From assembly GCF_000807775.2 (NCBI RefSeq), contig NZ_CP047385.1:4960001-5024000 (forward strand): a stretch of DNA of 64,000 nucleotides. The letters are read 5' to 3'. Below the pieces are notes generated by a model. The model was not told where the DNA came from. It worked only from the letters and a program-made list of their open reading frames with translations, and searched no databases. Shown in pieces: positions 36,981 to 45,004 of this stretch. The first letter of the stretch is position 1; every line of letters begins with the position of its first letter. Origin of the DNA: Pandoraea fibrosis. Lineage in GTDB: Bacteria; Pseudomonadota; Gammaproteobacteria; Burkholderiales; Burkholderiaceae. The translations under genes and the position numbers were made by a program.

Positions 36981-38561
36981 TCAAAGCAAACGCGATACCG
37001 CACGTCCCAGCGCCGGCTGGCCGTCGATGAGACGTTGCAGATTGGCGTCGAGTTCGTCGGGCTCGTAAAGGTAGTTGACCATCATGCCGCACGACTGCTT
37101 CGCACCTTTCTTCGAAAGATCGGCATGCCAATTGATACGCTCCACGCGCGCACCGTTGCCCAGATGGAACCGTGCCACCGGATCGCGCGGCTGCCCGCGC
37201 ACCGTCTCGCGCGCCAGATAATGAGCGGCGAGCGCTTCGCCAAGCGTGCGCTGCAACGCCTGCACGCTCTTGCGCTCCGGCGACGATTGCAGCCAGGCCA
37301 TCATCTGCGCCCCGGAGGCATCGGTCAGCGACGGTGCTTGCGTGAGCAGCTTCACCCGCTTCGGACCGAGCGTCTCGGCAAGCGCTTGCCCCGACAGTTG
37401 CCTGAGCCAGTCGCTGAAGCCGGGAATCGGGGACAGCGTTGCGAAGTTGCGCAGCTTCGGGAAATCGACTTGCAGCTCATCGATCACGCGCTTGAGCAAG
37501 AAGTTGCCGAAGCTCACGCCGCGCAGTCCCGGCTGCGTGTTCGAGATCGAATAGAAGATGGCCCAACGCACGCGACGCAGATCTTCCAGCGGTGCCTTCT
37601 CATCGAGCAACGAATGCACATCGGCCGCCATGTCGGGGACGAACGCGACTTCGACAAAAATCAACGGCTCGCGCGGCATGCGCGGATGGAAGAACGCGTA
37701 ACACCGGCGGTCCGAATCGAGCCGGTTGCGCAAATCGGCCCACGACGAGATTTCGTGCACGGCTTCGTAGCGCATGAGTTTTTCGAGCAGTGACGCCGGC
37801 GAATCCCACGTGATCGGATGCAACTCGAGCAGACCGACGTCGAACCACGTCGAGAAAAGACTGCCGAGATCGTCTTCCAGCGCGGCCAGCCCTGGCAAGG
37901 CTGCGCGATGGTGCAGCATGTCCGAGCGCCAGCGCACGAGAAACGGCAGGCCGTCAGGCAATGCGTTGAAGCGCTTGAGGAACCGGACGCGTGCGCTGCC
38001 CAGCGCGCCCGCCAATCCGCTGGCCGCGCGTTTGGCGCTCGCGCCCTCACCCTCCTTGCCGTCCTTGCCTGCGTCGGCCCCCGCATTCCCGTCGTTCGCG
38101 CAGATATCGGCAACGACCGCGAGCAGCGCCAGTTGCTCCTCGGGCGACGCCGCACCGTAGCGCGCCATGAAGTCTCGCGCAGCCTCGTTGGCGGCCGAGT
38201 CGGTCAAACGCGCCGACAGGCATTGCGTCAATTGCCGCCGCAACGCACTCTCCGCACGCGGCGACAGTTTGGCGACGACTCCCTTGCCGTCTCCCTTGGC
38301 ATCCTTGCCGTCCTTCGGACCGCCGCCCTGCCCGCCCGTCTTGCCCGCGCCGCGCCCGAACCATTGCCCCAGACGCTCACCCAGCGAGGGCTTCGGCGAC
38401 GGCACCGGTGCGCTGACGTCTGCCACCGTCTCGGGCGCGCCTCGCCCTGGGGCATTGGACGCGATCACGGACGATGCGGACGATGCGGATGACGACGCCG
38501 CCGCAGACGAATTCAGCGACACAGGGACGGACATGGCTGACATGATCGGCGCATCCTTCAT
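36981..38561 (-). CDS. matA: Malonyl-CoA decarboxylase
   Basis: A 526-residue enzyme converting malonyl-CoA to acetyl-CoA and CO2. The C-terminal GNAT-like catalytic domain has the family's I-F-Y-S-I-S-N-T-Q-x-G-L-x-G-V segment near residue 335 and A-R-F-H-L-G-N-G-A near 475, which carries the catalytic His. The N terminus (about 1-90) is low complexity, with S/A repeats and a G/K/D-rich stretch, and a second G/K/E-rich insert occurs near 175. The start at 38561 has GAGAGGAAG upstream. It is the first enzyme gene after the transporter genes. Confidence 0.92.
   Translation of the reverse strand: MKDAPIMSAMSVPVSLNSSAAASSSASSASSVIASNAPGRGAPETVADVSAPVPSPKPSLGERLGQWFGRGAGKTGGQGGGPKDGKDAKGDGKGVVAKLSPRAESALRRQLTQCLSARLTDSAANEAARDFMARYGAASPEEQLALLAVVADICANDGNAGADAGKDGKEGEGASAKRAASGLAGALGSARVRFLKRFNALPDGLPFLVRWRSDMLHHRAALPGLAALEDDLGSLFSTWFDVGLLELHPITWDSPASLLEKLMRYEAVHEISSWADLRNRLDSDRRCYAFFHPRMPREPLIFVEVAFVPDMAADVHSLLDEKAPLEDLRRVRWAIFYSISNTQPGLRGVSFGNFLLKRVIDELQVDFPKLRNFATLSPIPGFSDWLRQLSGQALAETLGPKRVKLLTQAPSLTDASGAQMMAWLQSSPERKSVQALQRTLGEALAAHYLARETVRGQPRDPVARFHLGNGARVERINWHADLSKKGAKQSCGMMVNYLYEPDELDANLQRLIDGQPALGRAVSRLL
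38469..38492. repeat. 9-bp tandem units within malonyl-CoA decarboxylase N terminus
   Basis: Two exact ggacgatgc units and a partial third lie inside the low-complexity 5' end of the gene and encode part of its Ser/Ala-rich run. Confidence 0.6.
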
Positions 38562-38642
38562 GGCTTCCTCTCTCATGACTGATTTGCAAAACAGGTACGA
38601 CACATCGCCGGACGACGGGTGCCCGCACGCCGGCGACCGGCC

Positions 38643-39986
38643 TCATCCCATCAATTGGTCCGGCAGCCACAGCGACAGCCCCGGCAGCAGACAGATGAGA
38701 ACGACCGCCACCATCATCAGCACCACGAACGGCATGACACCCCAAACGATGTCGCGCAAGGCGATATCGGGCGCCGTGTTCTTGATGACGAAGATATTCA
38801 GCCCCACCGGCGGATGAATCAACCCCAGTTCCATGACAATCGTCATGACCACACCGAACCACACCAGATCGAAGCCTGCGGCCCGCAGCGGCGGCAGGAT
38901 GATTGGCGCCGTCATCAGAATGATGCTCACCGGCGGCAGGAAGAAGCCCAGCACCACCACCATCAGCAAAATGGCGGCAAGCAGCACCCAGCGCGACAGA
39001 TGCAACCCCACGATCCACTGCGCGGCCGATTGGCTGATGTGCAGATAGCTCATCACATACGAATAAAGCAACGACATGCCGATGATGAACATGAGCATGG
39101 TCGACTCGCGCAACGTGCCGCTCAGGATTGGCGCCAACTGACGCGGCTTCCACATCCGGTAGATCACGGCGATGAGCGCGAGCGCGAGCAGTCCACCCAG
39201 CCCGGCCGTCTCCGACGGCGTGGCATATCCGCCGTAGAGCGCCGCCATGACCCCGATGAGCAGCGTCACGAACGGCAGCACGCGCGGCAGCAAGGCGAGC
39301 TTTTCGCGCATCGTGGCAGGTGGTTCGCTCGGGAACGGCGACGGGGTGCCATCGCGAGCGAGCGCGAGTTGCGCACGTCCATATTCCTTTCGATAGCGCC
39401 AGGCCGCGTAGCACGAGAACAGCCCGACGAGCAGCAATGCCGGCACGATTCCCGCGAGGAACAAACGCCCGAGCGACTGTTCCGCAGCCACCGCGTAAAG
39501 AATCATCGTGATCGACGGCGGCAGCAGAATGCCCAGTGTGCCGCCCGCGGCGATGATCCCGGCGGCGAACCCCGGCGAGTAACCGCGCTGGCGCATCTCC
39601 GGAATCCCCGCGCTGCCGATGGCGGAACAGGTTGCCGGGCTTGAACCGGCCATCGCCGCGAACAAGCCGCAGGCGAAGACGTTGGCGATACCCAGGCCGC
39701 CTGGAATCCGTCGCATCCAGGCGTGCAGCGCGAGATACAGATCCTGCCCGGCGCGCGACTTGCCGATGGCCGCGCCCTTCAGAATGAACAGCGGGATCGA
39801 CAGCAGCGTGATGCTGGCCATCTCCTCGTAGACGTTTTGCGTGATGGTGTCGAGCGACGATGCCGGCATGAAGCCAAACATGAACGCCACCGCGACCGCC
39901 CCCAGCGCAAACGCGATGGGCATGCCCGAGAACATGGCGACAAGCGTAGCGCCGCCGTAGAGCAATCCGATGCCGAGCTCGCTCAT
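38643..39986 (-). CDS. TRAP transporter large permease (DctM/MatM type)
   Basis: A 447-residue membrane protein with about twelve hydrophobic helices, the DctM-type subunit that carries out sodium-driven substrate import. The motif A-A-G-G-T-L-G-I-L-L-P-P-S near residue 150 is the family signature. Its start overlaps the small permease stop (ATGA), so they are coupled. Position beside malonyl-CoA genes makes malonate or a related dicarboxylate the likely cargo. Confidence 0.9.
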   Translation of the reverse strand: MSELGIGLLYGGATLVAMFSGMPIAFALGAVAVAFMFGFMPASSLDTITQNVYEEMASITLLSIPLFILKGAAIGKSRAGQDLYLALHAWMRRIPGGLGIANVFACGLFAAMAGSSPATCSAIGSAGIPEMRQRGYSPGFAAGIIAAGGTLGILLPPSITMILYAVAAEQSLGRLFLAGIVPALLLVGLFSCYAAWRYRKEYGRAQLALARDGTPSPFPSEPPATMREKLALLPRVLPFVTLLIGVMAALYGGYATPSETAGLGGLLALALIAVIYRMWKPRQLAPILSGTLRESTMLMFIIGMSLLYSYVMSYLHISQSAAQWIVGLHLSRWVLLAAILLMVVVLGFFLPPVSIILMTAPIILPPLRAAGFDLVWFGVVMTIVMELGLIHPPVGLNIFVIKNTAPDIALRDIVWGVMPFVVLMMVAVVLICLLPGLSLWLPDQLMG

Positions 39987-40600
39987 GCGTGGCCTCCCTT
40001 GCGATCCGTTCTATCCGTTCTATCCGTGCGATCCGGCAAGGTCGACTCGCCCTGCCCCGGCGATTTGCCCATCTCGCAAGCGCCGATGGCCACTTGCAGC
40101 AGCAGTTGCACGCTCAGCAGCGTCATGCCGAATGCCATCAGGCCGTAAGGAATCGACAGCGGCGGCCCCCACGTCGAACTACTCGTCTGACCATCGACGT
40201 AGGCTTCCCAGAACAGCGTCCACGATTTCCAGGCGAAAAAGCCGCAGAACGCCAGCGTGACGATATCCACCAGCCAGCGTCGCACGCGATTCACGCGCGC
40301 AGACAGCAGCGTCGTCACCGCTTCGATACCGATATGCCCGCGCAAATGCTGCACATGCGCCGCAGAGACGAAGGTCGCGCCGACCAGCAGAAACACGGCG
40401 GCCTCGTCCTGCCAGTCGGTGGCGAGCTTGAGCACATGCCGCGCGAACACGCTGTAGCTGAGCACCAATGCTGCGCCCACCAGCGCCAGCATGCACACGA
40501 TCATGAGCAGACGGCTCACGCCCTGCAACAGGGCGTCGAGCCGCCGCAACACGCGAGTGCGCGCCACTGCTGGCTCCGCGCTCACGACGGCCCCGCTCAT
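39983..40600 (-). CDS. TRAP transporter small permease (DctQ/MatQ type)
   Basis: A 205-residue protein with four hydrophobic helices, typical for DctQ subunits that join the large permease. The ATG at 40600 overlaps the stop of the binding-protein gene (ATGA). The C terminus contains a D-R-T-D-R-T-D-R-T-D-R run encoded by a 9-bp tandem repeat, an unusual tail that probably faces the cytoplasm. Confidence 0.88.
   Translation of the reverse strand: MSGAVVSAEPAVARTRVLRRLDALLQGVSRLLMIVCMLALVGAALVLSYSVFARHVLKLATDWQDEAAVFLLVGATFVSAAHVQHLRGHIGIEAVTTLLSARVNRVRRWLVDIVTLAFCGFFAWKSWTLFWEAYVDGQTSSSTWGPPLSIPYGLMAFGMTLLSVQLLLQVAIGACEMGKSPGQGESTLPDRTDRTDRTDRKGGHA
40004..40035. repeat. 9-bp tandem repeat at the end of the TRAP small permease gene
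   Basis: Units atccgttct (twice), atccgtgcg and a partial atccg. Because the unit is three codons long, it lengthens the protein by D-R-T triplets without a frameshift. Confidence 0.92.
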
Positions 40601-41643
40601 GCAGGCACCTTCTCGGCGAGCGCGAGCAGCTTCGCGCACGTGTCCGACTTGCTCGCGTAGTCCTTCCACGCGGTGCGCCGGGCAATGTCGCGCCACTTCA
40701 TCACCGTCGCCTCGTCGAGGTCGTAGACCTTCGCGCCGGCCTTCGTATAGACGCTCGCGATCTGCGCATCGTCGGCCTTGGCGGCCTCCGTGCCGAACGC
40801 CTCCAGCTCCGCGCCCACTTGCAGAATCACCTGCTGTTGATCCTTGGGCAGCTTGTCGAAGATCTGCTTGGACATGAGCAGCGGCTCGAGCATGAACCAG
40901 TAAGACTTGTTACGTCCCGTGGTCAGATGCTTCGACACCTCCTCCAGACGGAACGACATCAGGCTGGTCGACGACGTCATCGCCGCATCCATCGCACCGG
41001 TCTGCATGGCGGCATAAAGCTCGTTCGACGGCAGCGAGATGACCGCCGCGCCGGCTTCCTTGAGCATCATGTCCATCTCGCGGCTACCGCCGCGCACCTT
41101 GAGCCCCTTGGCGTCTTCGGGCGCAACGAGCGGCTTGCTGCGACTGGCCACACCGCCCGCCTGCCACACCCAGCTCACGATCACGATGTTCTTCTCGGCG
41201 AGCACATCGGTGAGCACCTTGCCGATTTCGCCGTTACGCCAGGCATTGCCCTGCGCGTAAGACGTCACGAGTCCCGGCATCAGACCGATATTGAGTTCGC
41301 GGACTTCGCCGCCCGCATAGGGCAGCGGATAGAGCGACAGATCGAGGGCGCCGCGACGCAGCGCGGAGAACTGCGCATTGGTCTTCATGAGCGAACTGCC
41401 CGGATAGACCTGGAACTTCAGCGCGCCATTGGTGCGCTTCTCGACTTCCTGCGCAAACTTGCGGCATAGCCGGTCGCGGAAATCGCCCTCGGTGAGGGTG
41501 CCGCCGGGGAACTGATGGGAAATCTTGAGCGGGCCAGTCTGCGCGAATGCGCCACCCCAGGGGCTGGCCAGACCGCCGGTCACGAGTGCCGAAGCGGCAC
41601 CCAGCATGAGTTGCCGCCGCAGCGGGGAAAGGGTTGTCTCCAT
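40597..41643 (-). CDS. TRAP transporter substrate-binding protein (DctP type)
   Basis: A 348-residue periplasmic binding protein. A twin-arginine-like or Sec signal (about 1-36, with L-R-R-Q-L-M-L-G-A-A-S-A-L) precedes the DctP domain (about 40-345). The family arginine signature near residue 190 (K-G-L-K-V-R-G-G) should clamp the substrate carboxylate. The ATG at 41643 has AGGAG upstream. It is the first gene of the malonate operon and lies divergently from the GntR regulator. Confidence 0.9.
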   Translation of the reverse strand: METTLSPLRRQLMLGAASALVTGGLASPWGGAFAQTGPLKISHQFPGGTLTEGDFRDRLCRKFAQEVEKRTNGALKFQVYPGSSLMKTNAQFSALRRGALDLSLYPLPYAGGEVRELNIGLMPGLVTSYAQGNAWRNGEIGKVLTDVLAEKNIVIVSWVWQAGGVASRSKPLVAPEDAKGLKVRGGSREMDMMLKEAGAAVISLPSNELYAAMQTGAMDAAMTSSTSLMSFRLEEVSKHLTTGRNKSYWFMLEPLLMSKQIFDKLPKDQQQVILQVGAELEAFGTEAAKADDAQIASVYTKAGAKVYDLDEATVMKWRDIARRTAWKDYASKSDTCAKLLALAEKVPA

Positions 41644-41983
41644 GGCGTCTCCTGTCACTTCTGTCAGTGATGAACCAGCGAAGCCCGGTGTCTGACATCG
41701 CCCGGCCCGCGTCGGAAGACACGCCCCGGGTGCACCACCGGTTCACCGGCACTGCATGTACGGATGACTGCTTTAATTTTGGGTATGTCGAGTGCGCGAG
41801 TTGCCGCTCTCGGATTGAAATCGTATAGTCAATCCAACACCGTGTATACAAATTGGCGTCGTAAAAAATACATTTTCGGCGTATACCCCGATCTTCAACG
41901 ACGGGGTCCCGCGGTACTTTGGCAACGATTGCCCCACGTCAGCCCCGTTTGACGGGATCGACACACCACCGAGCGAGAGCGTC
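41644..41983. promoter_or_regulatory. Divergent promoter and putative GntR operator, malonate operon
   Basis: A 340-nt intergenic region. On the minus strand TTGTAT (41846-41851) and TATACG (41822-41827), 18 nt apart, form a reasonable promoter for the transporter operon. The -35 overlaps the palindrome G-TGTATACA-A (41842-41851), close to the TTGTATACAA-type site recalled for malonate regulator MatR. A related half-palindrome, CGTATACC (about 41879-41886), lies nearer the regulator gene. Repression by occlusion of the -35 is a plausible reading. Confidence 0.6.
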
Positions 41984-42655
41984 ATGACCGTAAAACCGAA
42001 GCGATCGGAAGCGCTGCGACAGGCGATCGAAGAGAAGATTGCCGTGGGCGAGTACCCGCCAGGCATGCGGCTCGACGAGGTCGAACTGGCGGGCACCTTC
42101 GGCGTGTCGCGCACGCCTTTGCGCGAGGCATTGATTCAGTTGGCATCGTCGGGCGTGATCGAGATACGTCCTCGGCGCGGTGCCGTGGTCGCGCAGATCG
42201 ACCCTCAACGGCTATGCGAAATGTTCGAGGTCATGGCCGAACTGGAGTCGATGTGCGGACGGCTCGCCGCGCGCCGCATCACCGAAGACGAACTGGCGGA
42301 GTTGCGCGAGACGCACGAAGCCAGCCGGGCGGCGGCCGAGGCACGCGACATCGACACGTACTACGAGGTCAACGCACGCTTTCACGCCCTGATTTATCAG
42401 GCGAGCCACAACGCCTATTTGCAGGAAACCGCACTGCAATTGCACCGGCGACTGCGCGTCTATCGCCGCCTGCAATTGCGCGTGCGCGATCGTCCCCATC
42501 AGTCGTTCGCCGAGCATGACGCCGTGTTCCGCGCCATTGAAGCGGGAGACGCCGACGCAGCGTCGGAGTGCCTGCGTGGTCACGTCACGGTGCAGGGCGA
42601 GCGCTTCGCCGACCTGATGGCGTCGCTGCGGGCACTGGAGCGCAAGGCAAGCTGA
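41984..42655 (+). CDS. GntR-family (FCD) transcriptional regulator
   Basis: A 223-residue FadR-subfamily regulator. Residues about 8-70 form the winged helix, with E-V-E-L-A-G-T-F-G-V-S-R-T-P-L-R-E-A-L. About 80-215 is the all-helical FCD ligand domain; its likely metal ligands are in A-R-F-H, E-H-D-A and R-G-H. It is transcribed away from the malonate operon with a palindromic site between them, so a MatR/MdcY-like role as malonate-responsive repressor is likely. Confidence 0.88.
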   Translation: MTVKPKRSEALRQAIEEKIAVGEYPPGMRLDEVELAGTFGVSRTPLREALIQLASSGVIEIRPRRGAVVAQIDPQRLCEMFEVMAELESMCGRLAARRITEDELAELRETHEASRAAAEARDIDTYYEVNARFHALIYQASHNAYLQETALQLHRRLRVYRRLQLRVRDRPHQSFAEHDAVFRAIEAGDADAASECLRGHVTVQGERFADLMASLRALERKAS

Positions 42656-42683
42656 ACGAACCAAACGAGCGCCACGCCAAAAC

Positions 42684-42720
42684 AAAAGGGCCACCGGAGA
42701 GACTCCGGCGGCCCTTGGCC
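42684..42720 (-). terminator. Terminator after lgt
   Basis: A long stem (42687-42700 region with 42704-42717, one mismatch) has a 3-nt loop. On the minus strand a T-rich tract follows. It lies 26 nt past the lgt stop. Confidence 0.85.
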
Positions 42721-42745
42721 TGATGAGTTGCGGCGCAGTGCCGGC

Positions 42746-43636
42746 TTACACGTGAGACGTCGCCGGCTGGCGGCGATACGACCACACCAGCATGATCACG
42801 CCTGCCACGACCATCGGCAGCGACAGCCATTGCCCCATCGACAGGCCGAACGAGAGCAGACCGAGGAAGGCGTCGGGCTCGCGCGTGAATTCAGCGAGAA
42901 AGCGGAACGCGCCATAGCCGACCAGGAACATGCCGGACACCGCGCCAACCGGACGCGCGCGCCGCGCAAAGAACCACAGCAGCAGGAACAACGCCACACC
43001 TTCGAGTGCGAACTCGAACAACTGCGACGGATAGCGGGGCAATCCGTGGAATTGGGCGAACACCATCGCCATCGCCTGATCGGCCATGGCTTGCGGATGC
43101 GCCAACATCCACTGCGCGTCTTCCGCCGCCGCCTGCGGGAAGAGCATGGCGAATCGGGAATCGGGCGACGTCACGCGCCCCCACAACTCGCCATTGATGA
43201 AATTGCCCAGACGGCCCGCAGCGAGGCCCAGCGGAATCATCGGCGCGATGAGGTCGGTGCCCTCGAGCAGCGAATGACCGCGACGGCGCGTGAACAGCCA
43301 CATGGCGACGAGCACGCCGAGGAAGCCGCCGTGAAACGACATGCCGCCTTCCCACACCTTGAAGACATCGAGCGGATTCGCCAGATAGAACGACAGCTTG
43401 TAGAAAATCACATAGCCCAGGCGTCCGCCGAGAATCACGCCAAGCACGCCGTAGAACAGCATGTCGTCGAGATCCTGCGCCTTCCAGCCTTGCTTGGCGA
43501 TGGAAGGCTGACGCACGCGCAGTCGGCCCACGAGCAGGAACAGGATGAAGCCGACCAGATACATCAGGCCGTACCAGCGGATGGCGAGCGGGCCGAGATG
43601 AATCGCGACCGGGTCGAATTGAGGATGAATCAGCAT
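42746..43636 (-). CDS. lgt: Phosphatidylglycerol--prolipoprotein diacylglyceryl transferase
   Basis: A 296-residue inner-membrane enzyme that transfers diacylglyceryl to the lipobox Cys of prolipoproteins. About seven hydrophobic helices are evident. The Lgt signature [14 protein letters not shown] is near residue 140, and M-S-F-H-G-G-F-L-G near 100 has the essential His. Length and start are typical. It is monocistronic, with a terminator downstream. Confidence 0.95.
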   Translation of the reverse strand: MLIHPQFDPVAIHLGPLAIRWYGLMYLVGFILFLLVGRLRVRQPSIAKQGWKAQDLDDMLFYGVLGVILGGRLGYVIFYKLSFYLANPLDVFKVWEGGMSFHGGFLGVLVAMWLFTRRRGHSLLEGTDLIAPMIPLGLAAGRLGNFINGELWGRVTSPDSRFAMLFPQAAAEDAQWMLAHPQAMADQAMAMVFAQFHGLPRYPSQLFEFALEGVALFLLLWFFARRARPVGAVSGMFLVGYGAFRFLAEFTREPDAFLGLLSFGLSMGQWLSLPMVVAGVIMLVWSYRRQPATSHV

Positions 43637-43854
43637 GGATCAGAAGAATCGATTCGTGAACAAAAGTTCCGTCGGCGCAATGGCGGCGCGCGTCACGTAG
43701 AACCTCGCGACCTTGCCGCCACTCGTGTGACACACCAGTCGCAGCCTCCCCCACACACTTCGGAGACCCGTCCGGCATGCCGTGGGATGGCCAGCACAAT
43801 ACCACGAGCGCATGGCGGCGCGGCAGGCCGACGGGCGAGCCTGCCTTCGGCTGG
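43637..43854. other. Intergenic region between lgt and LysR gene
   Basis: A 218-nt gap. A 7-bp inverted repeat (43822-43828 with 43839-43845) close to the LysR stop may act as a weak terminator, but lacks a T-run. Otherwise nothing recognisable. Confidence 0.35.
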
Positions 43855-44805
43855 TCAATTCGTCAACGTCGCCCCCGGTGGTGTGCGCGCGACCCCTCGT
43901 GCCGTCTCGAGAAAGCCCTCGAGCACGGGGGTGACTTCCGCGGTGCGCCACAACAAGCCCGTCTCGATCAAGGTGCTCGTCTCGCGTAGCGCGCGATAGG
44001 TCACGCCGGTGCGTCGCAGGTGGCACAGCGACTGCGGCACCAACGCCACGCCCATGCCGGCCGACACCAGACTCACGATCGTCTGCATCTGAATCGCCTC
44101 CTGCCCCACGCGCGGCGTGAGGCCAAGCGCGGCATAGCAGCCCATGATGATGTCGTAGAACGCCGGCGCCACCCGACGCGGGAAGATGACGAGCGGTTCG
44201 TCTGCGAAGTCGGCCAGACTGACCGGGGCGTCCGGCTGCCCCGACGGCCCTGGTTGCCCATCGGTGCCGGCGTCATGCCGCCCGGCGGGCAGTGCCAGCA
44301 TCAACGGCTCGCGCACGATCGGCAGATAGGAGAGTTCATTGGCATAGCGCGCGGGCACCGGCGGAATGAACAGGCCCGCGTCGATGCGCCCGTCCATGAG
44401 CGCTTCGACCTGTACGTCGCTCGTGGCTTCGAGGAGTTGCAGGCGCACACGCGGATAACGCTCGCCGAACTCGCGTAATAGCGGCGGCAAAATGCCGTAG
44501 TCCGCGGTCGAGACGAAGCCCAGCGACAGCGTACCCACCTCGCCGTGCGCCAATCCTTGCGCGAGCGCGGGCAGCGCGTCGGCATCGGCCAGAATGCGAC
44601 GCACCTCGGGCAGCAGTTGGCGGCCAACGGCCGTCAATTCCACCGACCGGTTGGTCCGCACGAATAGCGGCGCGCCCAGCGACGCTTCCAGCGCGCGAAT
44701 CTGTTGCGAAAGTGGCGGCTGCGTCATCGACAGGCGCTGGGCGGCGCGTCCGAAATGGCGCTCTTCGGCCACCGCCACGAAGTATCTGAATTGCCGGAGA
44801 TCCAT
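43855..44805 (-). CDS. LysR-family transcriptional regulator
   Basis: A 316-residue LTTR. The winged helix-turn-helix (about 1-60: D-L-R-Q-F-R-Y-F-V-A-V-A-E, S-M-T-Q-P-P-L-S-Q-Q-I) is followed by a linker helix and an effector domain (about 90-300). The effector domain contains a G/P/Q-rich insert near residues 185-200, longer than usual. It is divergent from ilvD, with a palindrome between them, suggesting that it controls branched-chain amino acid synthesis genes or itself; the inducer is unknown. Confidence 0.88.
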   Translation of the reverse strand: MDLRQFRYFVAVAEERHFGRAAQRLSMTQPPLSQQIRALEASLGAPLFVRTNRSVELTAVGRQLLPEVRRILADADALPALAQGLAHGEVGTLSLGFVSTADYGILPPLLREFGERYPRVRLQLLEATSDVQVEALMDGRIDAGLFIPPVPARYANELSYLPIVREPLMLALPAGRHDAGTDGQPGPSGQPDAPVSLADFADEPLVIFPRRVAPAFYDIIMGCYAALGLTPRVGQEAIQMQTIVSLVSAGMGVALVPQSLCHLRRTGVTYRALRETSTLIETGLLWRTAEVTPVLEGFLETARGVARTPPGATLTN

Positions 44806-44817
44806 GATATGTTTTTC

Positions 44818-44849
44818 GACTCAATCCGAGTCAAATAATATATTTGACA
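44818..44849. promoter_or_regulatory. Palindromic operator region between LysR gene and ilvD
   Basis: Two inverted repeats are adjacent: GACTC-N5-GAGTC (44818-44832) and the perfect TCAAATA-N3-TATTTGA (44831-44847). A TTGACA hexamer overlaps the second (44844-44849) and points toward ilvD, though its -10 is weak. LysR-type operators typically contain such A/T-centred dyads. Confidence 0.6.
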
Positions 44850-45004
44850 AGCATGGAAGGAAAGACGAATCTTGACGTCCGGCCGACACTGGCGCGACCC
44901 GTGACGTTGGCGGTTTTGCCCGCAAACGCGCGAATTCAGTCCGAATAAAGCCTGGCGGCCCCGATTTTCGTATATCCCACAAGCACAGCGTTTCAGAGAC
45001 GACC

